Notes: generated from the letters alone by a model not told the origin. Positions 1 to 9,228 are shown, counted from the stretch's first letter. The stretch: DNA of 64,000 nt from VBAS01 sp963773465 (GCA_963773465.1 CAVZBF010000002.1:558001-622000); one strand, 5' to 3'. Translations and numbers: made by a program.

Positions 1-2
1 CA

Positions 3-167
3 ATCACAAAATTCTATCCTTATCCTTTTGTTGATGTAAATGATCTTGGGTATAATAAAGCTTTGTTGAATGCAGGAGGGATCTTACTGACTATTTTTCT
101 TTTATCCCTGTCTTTAATTGCTACAGGAAAGCTGATGAAAAAATTTGATACGAAGAGAATTGCTTGA
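3..167 (+). CDS. Pr6Pr-like membrane protein, C-terminal fragment
   Basis: The window opens inside a reading frame that runs 54 codons to a TGA at 165-167; its start lies outside. The visible tail has a PYPFVDV motif, a short LGYNKALLN stretch and one strongly hydrophobic helix (about residues 26-43), ending in a basic KLMKKFDTKR tail. This pattern resembles the C-terminus of Pr6Pr-family multi-pass membrane proteins (distantly related to FAR-17a/AIG1), as recalled from family knowledge. No function can be given from the fragment. It converges on the hutI gene across a repeat-filled gap. Confidence 0.55.
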   Translation: MTKFYPYPFVDVNDLGYNKALLNAGGILLTIFLLSLSLIATGKLMKKFDTKRIA

Positions 168-316
168 TGTTAAATTGTTGCATTGATAAATTGTTGAATT
201 GTTGAATTGTTGCATTGCTAAATTGCTTGATGTTAAATTGTCTAAAGAATTATCAACCCAACAATTCAACAATTTAACCATTTGACCATTTGACCATTTA
301 ACAATTTGACAATTTA
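168..316. repeat. Iterated-word inverted repeat (ATTGTTGA word)
   Basis: AT-rich gap between convergent genes. The left half repeats the words ATTGTTGAATTG and ATTGTTGCATTG; the right half repeats the reverse-complement words CAACAATT and ACCATTTG. A perfect 17-base inverted repeat pairs 188-204 with 259-275, enough to form a long hairpin in RNA from either strand, so it may act as a bidirectional terminator. No coding potential is seen. Confidence 0.75.
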
Positions 317-320
317 GCCA

Positions 321-1560
321 CTACACCCACTCCCCATTTATCATTACTTTATCAATAAGATTTGTTCCAAACGAATAAGGTAAATATGCTAATGACGGGA
401 TGGGTTTTGTAAAAATGAGATTTGCTTTTTTACCAACCGTAATACTGCCCACTTCATGCTGAAGTTCCATGGCAAATGCACCGTTGATCGTCGCAGCGTT
501 AATTGCTTCTTCAGGTAACATCTTCATTCCAATACAGCTCATCGCAACAACCAAATTCATATTTCCCGAAGGCGATGAACCCGGATTATAATCCGAAGCC
601 ACTGCAATAGCACAACCTGCATCGATCATTTGTCTTGCCAGTTGAAAAGGCATACGAAGAAAAAACGCAGCCGTGGGAAGCAAGGTGCCAATTGTTCCAG
701 ATCCTGCAAGTTTATTAATAATGGCATCATTGACAGTTTCAAGATGATCGACTGAAACCGCTCCTAGTTTTATCCCGGTTTCTGCACCGCCTGAAAAATT
801 AAGCTGGTTTGCATGGATCTTTGGTTTTAATCCATAACTCATGCCGGCCTTACAGATCGTTTCGGTTTCTTCTGCAGAAAAAAAACCATCTTCACAAAAC
901 ACATCGATATAGTCTGCGAGTTTTTCATTTGCGATCACCGGCAACATTTCATTTATGATGAGATCTATGTATCCCTGATGATTTTCCCTGAACTCCATTG
1001 GATATGTATGTGCACCAAGAAAAGTTGACTTAATTGGTATTGGAGAATTTTCTTTCAGCCTTTTAATAACTCTAAGCATTTTTAATTCACCTTCCACAGT
1101 GAGACCATAACCACTTTTTATCTCTATTGCCCCAGTACCTAAGTTTAATTACTTCCTGCAATCTCCACCATGCACTTCTTACTAATTCGGTTTCATCTGC
1201 CCCGGCAATTTTTCTTGCCGAGTTAATTATTCCGCCTCCCCTTTCAGCGATCTCAGCATAAGATATGCCCCTGATCTTATCTACAAATTCATCTTCTCTT
1301 GAAACCAAATACACCAAATGAGTATGGCTATCACACCAACACGGAAGTACATATTGATTTGTCGCATCAATTATATTGTCGGTGATTGCTGTGGGAGATC
1401 CTAACATGTCCATTTCACCATAATCAACTATAATTCCATTTTCGATCAAAACATAGGCATCGTCAATGCATGGAAGGTCCGCTAACTCTTTTCCCCGCAA
1501 AAGCTTTGATACTTCTCTTACGTTCACAAGTTGTCTTATGTTTGTAACTAAAGTTTTCAT
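321..1560 (-). CDS. hutI: Imidazolonepropionase (frameshifted)
   Basis: Converts 4-imidazolone-5-propanoate to N-formimino-L-glutamate in histidine degradation; cytoplasmic, metal dependent. The N-terminal part (1087-1560) carries the amidohydrolase metal motif DSHTHLV near residue 78 and a GGGI motif. The C-terminal part (321-1097) carries EIKSGYG-like continuation, the HANQLN metal-ligand region, DHLE and a late ASDYNPGS motif, all typical of HutI. One extra base near 1140 separates the two frames: removing one base from CTTAGGT on the coding strand restores LGTGAIEIKSGYG. Combined length of about 410 residues is normal for the family. Its ATG overlaps the stop of the upstream Mur ligase by 4 bases (ATGA), suggesting translational coupling. 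No other hut gene is visible nearby. Confidence 0.9.
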
Positions 1561-2934
1561 AATTCAGCCCAGACCTGTTTTGCAAATTGTTCCAATGACG
1601 GGTCTCTTGCACCCATCAGCAATACTACACAATTATCGGTGAGATGAGAGCGGATAGCGTTGACAAGATCATTTCTATTTTCAACAAAAAATGCATGTGC
1701 GCCTTTTGCTGTCAGATCATTTACCAGGTCATTAGAAGAAATATCTTTTGTTGTGGTACCTCCTGCATAAAAAATTTCACTCATCCATATTTCATCTGCG
1801 GGCCTTAATGCTTTCGCTATTTCTTCCACAAAATCATTTCGCAAAAATTTTGTAGGCGCATATCCATGCGGCTGAAACCATGCAATGACTTTTGGTGCCA
1901 CGGGTTGACAAGCCATAATACTGGCTGCACATTTTGCAGGGTTATGTGCATAGTCATCGATCATCCAAACTCCATGTTTATTTCCATACAGCTGGTGACG
2001 GCGATAAATACCTTCATAATTTTTTAACGCAGCATGCACATGTTATCAGGTCAACTCCAATTTGATCTGCTACAGCAACGGCAGCGGCAGCGTTTTCCAT
2101 ATTGTGCCTTCCAATTGCATTTATTGAAAATTGAGCATTGAGCATCGAAAATTGAACATTTAATCCATGTTGTTTAAAATTCTTCGCAACATATTTTGCC
2201 GGGAACTTTTCATCAATCGAAAAATCATGATCTATATCCTGGGATAGTTTCCTTGCGAGTGAATGAGATTGATTTACTACAAATTTCTTACTGTTGTTTT
2301 TAAATACAGTAAATATTTCCATCAGCGCATCGATCTCTTTATGGTCCTTATCAATGTTAAGCAGTAACCCAATTTCGGGTTTATAGTAAATGATTGACCC
2401 GTCACTTTCATCCGCTTCAATCACTAACCACTCTCCCCTTCCTACTTTTGCATTACCAATTTTTCCTTCCTTGATAATACTCGTAAGACCGGCGCCACTT
2501 ATAATACTTGGATGGAGCCCTGCATATTCCATTATATCAAACAACATCGCAGTGGTGGTGCTTTTACCGGAAGTTCCTCCAACTGCAATTGTTTTTTTAC
2601 TTTCTGCAATTAATGCAAGTAACTCGCTGCGTTTGATAATAGGAATGTTGAGTTCCTTTGCCTTCTGCACTTCATACACCGTATCTTCAATGGCCGTGCT
2701 TACAATGACAAGATCAGTTTTATTCGTAATGCCCGATCCGTTCTGTAAAAAACAGTTGATCCCTTCCGCTTCCAGCTTTTCTTTTGTATCATTGAATTCA
2801 CCTGCCTTAAAATAACGGTCACTGCCGGAAACATTTTTGCCAATACCCTGCAGGTATTGAGCCAATGCACTCATGCCGGTGCCGGCAATGCCAATAAAAA
2901 ATGGATGTTGGAAATCATTGAGAGATGAGATCAT
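1557..2934 (-). CDS. Mur ligase family protein, MurC/Mpl-like (frameshifted)
   Basis: ATP-dependent UDP-N-acetylmuramate:amino acid or peptide ligase of peptidoglycan synthesis or recycling. Visible motifs are an N-terminal Rossmann-like GIAGTGMSALA, the ATP loop GTSGKSTTT near residue 128, EADESDGS, NIDKDHKE, IGRHNMENA and C-terminal IDDYAHNP. These are shared by MurC and Mpl; the GTSGKS loop (rather than GTHGKT) and the short IDKDHKE region make the exact substrate uncertain. The reading frame breaks near 2030-2045, after DQIGVDLIT, and resumes as HAALKNYEGIYRRHQ. I prefer the ATG at 2934 over a TTG at 2958. A repeat-derived insert lies at 2121-2160. The gene is followed by hutI with a 4-base overlap and preceded by the DHFR-like gene. 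Confidence 0.82.
2121..2160. repeat. ATTGAACATT/ATTGAGCATT word-repeat inside Mur ligase gene
   Basis: Within the coding sequence lie tandem variants of the words TTGAGCATTGAGCAT and AAATTGAACATT, the same words that build the intergenic hairpin at 25910-25981. They encode the self-similar peptide NVQFSMLNAQFSIN just before the conserved IGRHNMENA motif. The frame is kept through the array, so it reads as a tolerated insertion in a surface segment between two Mur ligase domains. Confidence 0.65.
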
Positions 2935-2961
2935 TATTGCAAATGTAGCTATTGCCAATTA

Positions 2962-3498
2962 TTATTTTCGCCGGTAAGTAATTGAAATAAGACCCGATTT
3001 ATATGTCTTTACTTCTTTTACTTGCCAGTCGATTCTTTTTTCAATATGTGGAAAGAATGCTTTGCCCTTTCCAATAAGCGAAGGACATATTGCCAGGGTA
3101 AGCTCATCCACGAGGTCGTAATTCAATAATGAACTTAATAATTCTGCGCCGCCAAAAACGGCAATGTCTTTTCCTGGTTGACTTCTTATTTTTTCAACTT
3201 CTGTTTTTAAATCTCCGGTAACAAGAATGTATCCTTGCTCCACCTCTTTTAAAGTATTGGAGAAAACATATTGCTTCATGTGTGCAAAAGAGTTGATCAT
3301 TTCCTCGCTTACTTCTCCTTTCATTTTCAATGATGCCTCATAGGTTTTACGTCCATGAAACATAGCATCGATATTCCTCCATGACTCTTCCAACTCTTTG
3401 AATTGTTCATTATCATAGATTATCCAGTCGATCTCCTGATTGGGGCCTTCAATAAAGCCATCGATGGTAGTGGCAAAACCGCCAATGATCTTTCGCAT
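2962..3498 (-). CDS. Dihydrofolate reductase family protein (RibD C-terminal domain-like)
   Basis: Stand-alone protein of about 178 residues of the RibD_C/DHFR-like fold, which usually reduces pteridine-like or unknown substrates with NADPH. The N-terminus MRKIIGGFATTIDGFIEG, the central FHGRKTYE segment and the FGGAELLSSLL segment (nucleotide-binding GG near residue 116) are characteristic. The longer in-frame start at 3534 would add 12 residues overlapping the previous gene; the ATG at 3498 matches the family start and leaves a 5-base gap after the GH16 stop. It is probably co-transcribed with the GH16 lipoprotein and the Mur ligase. The physiological substrate cannot be told. Confidence 0.85.
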   Translation of the reverse strand: MRKIIGGFATTIDGFIEGPNQEIDWIIYDNEQFKELEESWRNIDAMFHGRKTYEASLKMKGEVSEEMINSFAHMKQYVFSNTLKEVEQGYILVTGDLKTEVEKIRSQPGKDIAVFGGAELLSSLLNYDLVDELTLAICPSLIGKGKAFFPHIEKRIDWQVKEVKTYKSGLISITYRRK

Positions 3499-3503
3499 AA
3501 AAA

Positions 3504-4421
3504 TTAATTGCCTGTTGTAAAAACTTTTACCCAATCCACATACATCGTTCCCGTTTGGATCAATGCAGGATTAAAATTGGAAAAGAAAAGTCCGCCAACT
3601 GCAAGATTTAATGTGATCCGTTCTGTTTTACCAAATAGACTTGGCACATAGCTGCCCGAGTTTGTTTTTACCAAAACTCCATCAAAATAAAATTTGAGAT
3701 CATTCTGGCTCCATATCATTTCATAAACATGATAACAACTTTGCAAGCTTACATCAGTAGTTACAAAACCTTCGGCGCCGCGAACAAGATTGCGGTTGGC
3801 TGTTCTGCCATAAAAATAATTTGTCTGGTACTTAAAATCTTCCTGGCCTCTTGCTTCCAGAATATCTATTTCACCTTGAGTTGGCCATGGATCTCCATAG
3901 CTCCAGAATGCCGGCCACATTCCATATCCCGACGGCAATTTTATTCTTGCCATCATTCTTACACCTGGCGAAGATGAAGATGCAGAGAAATTCGTGGTGG
4001 ATTCAATGCGTCCTGACGTATAATTAAATGTTTTTGGTGTTGGATCAAAAGGTGTCGTTGGACCAGTTACGGTTTCCTGTCTTGCTGCAATCACAAGATT
4101 TCCGTTTGTTACTGAAAGATTGGAAGACTGGTACAGTTGTAATTCATTATTGAATGCCCCGCCGTGCCAGATATTCCAGTTATTTAAATTAGCAGAAAAT
4201 AGATCTTCGAAAGTTTTTGTCCAGCCTGCCCCGGTAATAGCAGCTTCGTTTATGTCATAATCGCAAACACCATGCACGGGTGGTGGCGGTGGTGGTGGTT
4301 GTGGCTTCGCGGTAGCTATCTCTTCATTTATTGTTTTATCAACACTATCCGCTTTTTTACATCCCAATACAAAGAACAAAAAAGGAATGAAATAGAAAAG
4401 GCAACGCTTAGTCGTTTTCAT
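3504..4421 (-). CDS. Glycoside hydrolase family 16 lipoprotein (beta-glucanase-like)
   Basis: Probably hydrolyses beta-1,3- or beta-1,3/1,4-glucans or related galactans at the cell surface. The first 20 or so residues form a lipoprotein signal peptide ending in the lipobox VLGC. A proline-rich linker (PQPPPPPPP) follows, then a jelly-roll catalytic domain with the GH16 active-site signature GEIDILEARG, where the two Glu and the Asp are the expected nucleophile, acid/base and helper. RIESTTNFS and YGMWPAFWS are further family landmarks. An ATG nine bases upstream (4430) is an alternative start. It is first in a minus-strand run with the DHFR-like and Mur ligase genes. Substrate specificity within GH16 is not determined. 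Confidence 0.9.
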   Translation of the reverse strand: MKTTKRCLFYFIPFLFFVLGCKKADSVDKTINEEIATAKPQPPPPPPPVHGVCDYDINEAAITGAGWTKTFEDLFSANLNNWNIWHGGAFNNELQLYQSSNLSVTNGNLVIAARQETVTGPTTPFDPTPKTFNYTSGRIESTTNFSASSSSPGVRMMARIKLPSGYGMWPAFWSYGDPWPTQGEIDILEARGQEDFKYQTNYFYGRTANRNLVRGAEGFVTTDVSLQSCYHVYEMIWSQNDLKFYFDGVLVKTNSGSYVPSLFGKTERITLNLAVGGLFFSNFNPALIQTGTMYVDWVKVFTTGN

Positions 4422-4511
4422 AAAAAACATTTTTTTAAATGTACAATTTATAACCTAAACATATTGATACTATCGTAAATCTTCATTGCAAGATTTCGGG
4501 GATTAATGTTC

Positions 4512-4519
4512 TAAATTTG
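4512..4519 (+). promoter_or_regulatory. Bacteroidota -7-like box TAAATTTG
   Basis: Perfect match to the TAnnTTTG consensus known for Bacteroides and Flavobacterium housekeeping promoters, placed only 5 bases before the ATG at 4525. A clear TTTG at the -33 position is absent (TTTC is nearby). If functional, the transcript would be almost leaderless. Confidence 0.35.
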
Positions 4520-4524
4520 TTTTC

Positions 4525-6624
4525 ATGATCTTCCTGGCTCAACGGTCTCTTTTTGTTTTTCTTTGCTCGCTGAACATTTATTGTTTCGGCCAGGGTTGCG
4601 ACGAAGATTTTTTTGCGGTCCGGCTTCACGGAGAATATGGACAATCGTATAACAGTTCAGCTATCAATAACAAGAACGAGATCATATTGGTGGGGAGCCA
4701 GCTTCAACAGGCAAATTTTAAAAACGATGCTATCGTTACAAAATTGACACCCCAAGGTTCTGTTTTATGGTCAAAAAAGTTCCAGGCCGCCGGTTACCGC
4801 AGTTTTGAATTTAACGATGTTGCAGCAATGCCTGATGGCAGTTTTATGATCACAGGATGGGCCAGTAATGTTGATACGTCCACCAGTTATCTTAAAAGAT
4901 CTTGGGGAATAATTATAAAGATAGATGGCTATGGTAACCTGGTGTGGACAAGATCTTTCAGTAATTATAATGAACTCGATCATTTTACCACGATAAGGAA
5001 TATTGCTTACATAAATGATAATGATTGCATCGTTTTTGGAAATCTCTACGGACGAGCCGGTAATTTTCTCACAAGAGGTCCGCAGGTTATTATGCGTATC
5101 GATGGAAATGGATCAATAAAATGGCGGACCACAATTTCATCCGAGATGGGATTTGTATCAGGAACTGAAAAATTTGGCTACAAGCTTTTGAATAATTCCG
5201 AACTGGTGCTTGGTTTAAAGGTTGCTCAAAATGAATTTTCAGGTTATGGTTACGGGCAATTTTTGCAAGAAGGATATCTTGTAACAAAGATCGATTACGC
5301 AACAGGCGATATGCGTTGGAATAAAGTGTATACTTTTCCAATTACAGTATCATTAAGTGGTGTAGGATGGGACGGGATCAAGCATATTGCATCTTTGCCA
5401 AACGGTGACCTGTCTTTTAGTTTTTCATTTTCAGAAACTGACAATTATTCGTCTGCACCCAATACGAAAAGGGCCGGCATTTTTGTGACCGACAATTCAG
5501 GGAATCTAAAACAGGTAACGAGCTATATAAATTCTGTGCCCGGCTGCAGAATTTATGGTTGTATCGATGACGGTTCGGGTAGCCAGGTTGTACTGATGTA
5601 TGATGGACGCCAGCCTATTCTTGCAAAAATTGATGCTTCGAATGAAATTATTTGGCAACGGGGATTTGGCAACATCGGTGCTCAATATGTTCCGATTGGA
5701 GTATATCGTTCGGGCCCGGGATATGATCTTCTTTTGCAAAATCCTTATCAGCCTGATATTATAATGATCAAATCAGCAGCAGATGGGAAAATGGATTGCT
5801 TAAATACTCCGGTAAATCTTATAAAAGAGAATGTGACCAGCCTGTTTCAATTGAAAGCTACCGATTTGATATTTAGAACGAGCGAGGAAGTTTTATTACC
5901 AATTTATCTTGTCAACAAAACTTTTGCGGTAGAAACGAATGAGCTTTGCAGCCAAACATGCTGTACAGATATATTGGATACTGCAAACACAAGTAACATT
6001 ACTTTATGCGAAGGCGACACATATATTTTACCAAACAATTATATAGTTAAAGATTCAGGCACTTACTATATCAGCAATAAAACACCGAATGGGTGTGACA
6101 GCGTTTCATTTTATCATTTCACAGTTGTAAAAGATCCGTCGACGCTTGATATCAAGGGAGATTTTTGCATGGAAGGAGCAGACTCCCTTAAACTAAATGC
6201 CACGGGAGGCTTTGATAGTTATACCTGGATGAACACAACGATCCCCGATTCATTCTATACAGTGAGAGCTCCCGGAATTTATAAAGTGAGTGTTTCCAAT
6301 ATTTGTGGCAGTAAAACGGCAGAAAAAGAAGTTTTTTCAAAATGCGAATTTGAAATTTATATGCCAACAGCATTTACGCCGAATGGTGATGGCCTGAATG
6401 ATCTGTTCCGTGTGCCGAAACAAAATAAAAACAGCTTAGTGAAATTAGTGATCTATAACAGGTGGGGGCAAAAAGTTTTTGAAACTACCGAAGTCGATAA
6501 TGGCTGGGATGGAAATTATAAAGGCATTAAACAGCCGGTCGGCTCTTATGTTTATCTTTTAAGAATGAAAACCATCTCGGGAAGACCGATAGATTCAAAA
6601 GGTGTATTTACGCTGATCAGGTAA
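4525..6624 (+). CDS. Secreted T9SS type B cargo protein (gliding motility-associated C-terminal domain)
   Basis: A 699-residue exported protein of unknown activity. It has an N-terminal signal peptide (hydrophobic to about residue 20, ending CFGQ), a long region with repeated WS/SDGN-type beta-propeller-like motifs (for example LTPQGSVLWSKKF, IDGYGNLVWTRSF, IDGNGSIKWRTTI), a short Cys-containing segment, and a C-terminal domain of about 90 residues beginning MPTAFTPNGDGLND and ending GVFTLIR. That last domain is the type B sorting signal of the type IX secretion system, often used for gliding adhesins and extracellular enzymes. The propeller-like repeats resemble PQQ/quinoprotein-type or kelch-like blades, which is inference. 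It converges on the RimJ/L acetyltransferase with only 2 bases between stops. Confidence 0.88.
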   Translation: MIFLAQRSLFVFLCSLNIYCFGQGCDEDFFAVRLHGEYGQSYNSSAINNKNEIILVGSQLQQANFKNDAIVTKLTPQGSVLWSKKFQAAGYRSFEFNDVAAMPDGSFMITGWASNVDTSTSYLKRSWGIIIKIDGYGNLVWTRSFSNYNELDHFTTIRNIAYINDNDCIVFGNLYGRAGNFLTRGPQVIMRIDGNGSIKWRTTISSEMGFVSGTEKFGYKLLNNSELVLGLKVAQNEFSGYGYGQFLQEGYLVTKIDYATGDMRWNKVYTFPITVSLSGVGWDGIKHIASLPNGDLSFSFSFSETDNYSSAPNTKRAGIFVTDNSGNLKQVTSYINSVPGCRIYGCIDDGSGSQVVLMYDGRQPILAKIDASNEIIWQRGFGNIGAQYVPIGVYRSGPGYDLLLQNPYQPDIIMIKSAADGKMDCLNTPVNLIKENVTSLFQLKATDLIFRTSEEVLLPIYLVNKTFAVETNELCSQTCCTDILDTANTSNITLCEGDTYILPNNYIVKDSGTYYISNKTPNGCDSVSFYHFTVVKDPSTLDIKGDFCMEGADSLKLNATGGFDSYTWMNTTIPDSFYTVRAPGIYKVSVSNICGSKTAEKEVFSKCEFEIYMPTAFTPNGDGLNDLFRVPKQNKNSLVKLVIYNRWGQKVFETTEVDNGWDGNYKGIKQPVGSYVYLLRMKTISGRPIDSKGVFTLIR

Positions 6625-6626
6625 TA

Positions 6627-7181
6627 TTATTTTTTTGCGAGCCGGGAATAAATCACCGTGTCATTAAATTCGCCATTAAAATAAAAGCTTTCTTTTAAAT
6701 GGGCTTCTTTTACAAACCCGGTGCTTTCAAGTGCTGCTGATGAGCCAATATTGGCGGGAGTAAGTAACGCTTCGATACTGTGCAGGTTTAAAACATTGAA
6801 TCCATAATCGACGACACTATTGATCGCTTCCTTCATAATTCCTTTGCGCCAATGATGAGGATGAAGTACATAACCAATTTCACTGCGAAAATGTTCTGGC
6901 CTGATATTCCACAAACAAATAGTTCCTATTATTGCTGATGGATCATCTTGCAACGCTATACCCCATAATATTGATCCATTATCATCAATATTTTTATCTA
7001 TTTGTGCGATAAATTCTTCGGCTTCCTGAATTGTAGCGGCAGGTTTTTTACCGAGATGGCGTAACACATCTTCATTCGAACGCAGAAAAAATATTTCATT
7101 CGCATCGGATTTCTCAAGCCTTCTTAACAGAAGTCTTTCTGTTTTTAATTCCGGAAAAGGAGTAAAGTTTAACGTTATCAT
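6627..7181 (-). CDS. GNAT N-acetyltransferase, RimJ/RimL type
   Basis: 184 residues with the RimJ/RimL pattern: TERLLLRRLEKSDANEIF at the N-terminus, IGTICLWNIRPEHFRSEIGY in the middle, the acetyl-CoA loop region HPHHWRKGIMKEAI (Q/RxxGxG/A position) near residue 115, and NLHSIEALLTPANIGSSAAL then STGFVKE at the C-terminal end. Members acetylate N-termini of ribosomal proteins or small amines; the target here is unknown. It lies 16 bases downstream of another GNAT gene in the same direction, so the two are likely one transcript. Confidence 0.88.
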   Translation of the reverse strand: MITLNFTPFPELKTERLLLRRLEKSDANEIFFLRSNEDVLRHLGKKPAATIQEAEEFIAQIDKNIDDNGSILWGIALQDDPSAIIGTICLWNIRPEHFRSEIGYVLHPHHWRKGIMKEAINSVVDYGFNVLNLHSIEALLTPANIGSSAALESTGFVKEAHLKESFYFNGEFNDTVIYSRLAKK

Positions 7182-7197
7182 TGTTATTAAAATATTA

Positions 7198-7638
7198 TTA
7201 CTGTAAAGACATCCAATTGTCTTTTGTCATTTCAAATTTTATTTCACCTTTTCCATGAAGGCCAACTTCTTTCCAGCCGGCTTTGCGGTAAAACATTTCG
7301 GCTCTTGTACCAGGAGCGGTGCCCAACCAAACTGTTTTATCGGTCTTTGAAAAATACCAGTTCATCATTTCATTAAGTAATTTTTTTCCGATACCGATCC
7401 TTTCAAAATCAGGGTGAATAAACAACGCCCAAATATTATTTTCAACCAGGTCAGCGATCGCAAATCCCACTACGTCATCGTTCATCTCACAAACCCAGCC
7501 TTTACCACGCCGGGTGATATAATTTTCCACGTCGCTATCGGGTACTAATGCCGGATCTGACAATCGATTTTCATTTACAAGATTTCTTACCACCTGTATT
7601 TGAAATATATCCCTGACTTCTGCCACCCGTATTTTCAT
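7198..7638 (-). CDS. GNAT family N-acetyltransferase
   Basis: 146 residues with a complete minimal GNAT fold: MKIRVAEVRDIFQIQVVRN, then VGFAIADLVENNIWALFIHPDFERIGIGKKLL, in which RIGIGKKL is the acetyl-CoA-binding R/QxxGxG/A motif near residue 100, then a C-terminal AEMFYRKAGWKEVG motif. Substrate unknown. It is followed by the RimJ/L-like gene and preceded by a divergent gap of about 220 bases leading to the CBM48-like gene. Confidence 0.87.
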   Translation of the reverse strand: MKIRVAEVRDIFQIQVVRNLVNENRLSDPALVPDSDVENYITRRGKGWVCEMNDDVVGFAIADLVENNIWALFIHPDFERIGIGKKLLNEMMNWYFSKTDKTVWLGTAPGTRAEMFYRKAGWKEVGLHGKGEIKFEMTKDNWMSLQ

Positions 7639-7751
7639 TTTATAAAAATTGAAAATAAACTACAAATGAAAAAATCTATTTCATCTTCACAAGTAATCCA
7701 CAAGTGGATTTGATGGTTGATAAATAGAGAGTGGCGGAAAGGTTACTTACT

Positions 7752-7759
7752 TACCTTCG
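7752..7759 (+). promoter_or_regulatory. Possible -7 box TACCTTCG
   Basis: Near-match to the Bacteroidota TAnnTTTG box about 100 bases ahead of the ATG at 7861, which would give a long leader. The rest of the 7639-7860 gap shows no other gene. An A-rich GAAAGAAA stretch directly precedes the ATG. Confidence 0.3.
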
Positions 7760-7860
7760 CGGTATTAAGAACAACTGAAGCCCGTTTTGATCCGTTTTCA
7801 ACGAAGTGCCTTGCTAATGAACGGTAGTTTAAGACTCATTTAAAACTTAAAAGAAAGAAA

Positions 7861-8151
7861 ATGGTACAAAAAACCTATTACAAAACAAAAGATTATTGCA
7901 AAGTAAAATTCTCATTCCAGGCAGATGCAGCTGAGACGATTGAAATACTCGGTTTGAATAGTGACTGGAAAAACTCAGTGATCATGAGTAAAAAGAAAGA
8001 TGGTTCTTTCAGCGCTGATGTAAACCTTCCCAAAGACTCTACGCATGAATTTAAATATTTAGTGAATGAAACGTTGTGGGTAAATGAGCCTGAGGCCGAT
8101 AAAGAAGTGCCTAATGAATTCGGCGGCAGCAATAGTGTGATCGTTATTTAA
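7861..8151 (+). CDS. Isoamylase early-set (CBM48/AMPK glycogen-binding-like) domain protein
   Basis: A 96-residue single-domain protein. The pattern KVKFSFQADAAETIEILGLNSDW, then MSKKKDGSFSADVNLPKDSTHEFKYLVNETLWVNEPEAD matches the E-set/CBM48 domain found in glycogen-branching enzymes and the AMPK beta subunit, here without any catalytic domain. Such short stand-alone proteins are common in Bacteroidota; a role in binding glycogen or in regulation is inference. No signal peptide, so cytoplasmic. Confidence 0.85.
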   Translation: MVQKTYYKTKDYCKVKFSFQADAAETIEILGLNSDWKNSVIMSKKKDGSFSADVNLPKDSTHEFKYLVNETLWVNEPEADKEVPNEFGGSNSVIVI

Positions 8152-8179
8152 GCTTTCCCGATCTTATTTTCCCGATCCC

Positions 8180-8222
8180 GATAATTCCGGTTTACCAGTG
8201 ATGCAAATTCACTGGAATTATC
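8180..8222 (+). terminator. Imperfect hairpin after CBM48-like gene
   Basis: CCAGTG (8195-8200) pairs with CACTGG (8210-8215) and the flanking GATAATT pairs with AATTATC, with a bulge on the left arm. No strong T-run follows, so terminator function is only suggested by the position 28 bases after the stop codon. Confidence 0.35.
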
Positions 8223-8388
8223 AGGCCTGGGGATTTTATGCCTATCCAAACCCAACGTGATGCCTTTCCTGCCTTTGCAATACTTAACCTGGTTGTACTT
8301 TGAAGGTATATTAACACCTTCGGAATATTACCTGTTGGATATATTGAGCAAATCGACTATGTTGGCAGCCTGAAACAAATACATGATT

Positions 8389-9228
8389 ATGAAACGTCCC
8401 GGTTTTTATTTGATCCCGTTACTCGTCTCGATAATGTTTGCATCCTGCTCAAATGATTCGGCTGATAAGGAGGCCGTAACAACGAACACCGCTCCTGAAA
8501 CGGTAAACAATACGCCGGCAACTATTGTTCAATCTGATGCAAAAGAAAAAAGACCTGATGCAACTGTGCAGGGATTGAAAGGCAAAGTGGAAGTAATGTC
8601 TGAGACTGTTTCTTATCCCGGTGACTCAAAAAAAACCGCAGCAAAAAATGTGTTTAAATATGATGATAAGGGCAACAGGACAGAATTAGTTAATTACCGG
8701 GCTGACGGCCAACTGAATTCAACTATAAAAACATCGTATGACGCCAATGGAAATATAACAGGAGAGCAAACATTGCTGGGAAATGGCCAGGTAGATTTTA
8801 CATCTGTTATTAAAACAGATGCCAATGGAAACAGGGTGGAACAAGTTGACACCAGGGCCGGCGAAAATGTTTTATTTAATTATAAGTACTATTTTAAATA
8901 TGACGAAAAAGCGCGGTTACTCGAACGAATCGCTTACAGGGGTAATGGCATTTTTTCATTTAAGTATGTCTTTAAATATGATGATAATGGCAATAGAACT
9001 GAATGGTTGCAATATGGCCAGGACAGTGCGCTGGTGGGAAAGGTGGTGTATAAATATGATGCAAAGAACAATTTAATAGAACAAACTGAATTCAAAAAGG
9101 ATGGCAGTCTTAAAGGGCAGTATACTTACAGCTATGAGTTTGACAAAAAGAATAATTGGATCCGTCAGAAAAAAATGCAGGACAATAAGGTGGTAGAAAT
9201 TAAAGTGAGAGAAATCAAGTACCACTAA
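8389..9228 (+). CDS. Lipoprotein with RHS/YD-like repeats
   Basis: About 279 residues; an ATG two codons upstream (8383) is an alternative start. The signal peptide ends in lipobox FASC, followed by a low-complexity Thr/Asn/Pro linker. From about residue 95 on, six or so imperfect units of the form KYDxxGNRTExxxYxxDG repeat to the C-terminus (KYDDKGNRTE, SYDANGNITG, KTDANGNRVE, KYDEKARLLE, KYDDNGNRTE, KYDAKNNLIE, EFDKKNNWIR). This is the YD/RHS repeat, which builds beta-sheet shells in Rhs and teneurin proteins. At this size no closed shell or toxin tip is present; function unknown. Confidence 0.8.
   Translation: MKRPGFYLIPLLVSIMFASCSNDSADKEAVTTNTAPETVNNTPATIVQSDAKEKRPDATVQGLKGKVEVMSETVSYPGDSKKTAAKNVFKYDDKGNRTELVNYRADGQLNSTIKTSYDANGNITGEQTLLGNGQVDFTSVIKTDANGNRVEQVDTRAGENVLFNYKYYFKYDEKARLLERIAYRGNGIFSFKYVFKYDDNGNRTEWLQYGQDSALVGKVVYKYDAKNNLIEQTEFKKDGSLKGQYTYSYEFDKKNNWIRQKKMQDNKVVEIKVREIKYH

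Noticed and set aside
2390..2815. 141-codon plus-strand ORF opposite the Mur ligase gene
   Set aside because: Shadow frame within a recognised gene; no independent protein features.
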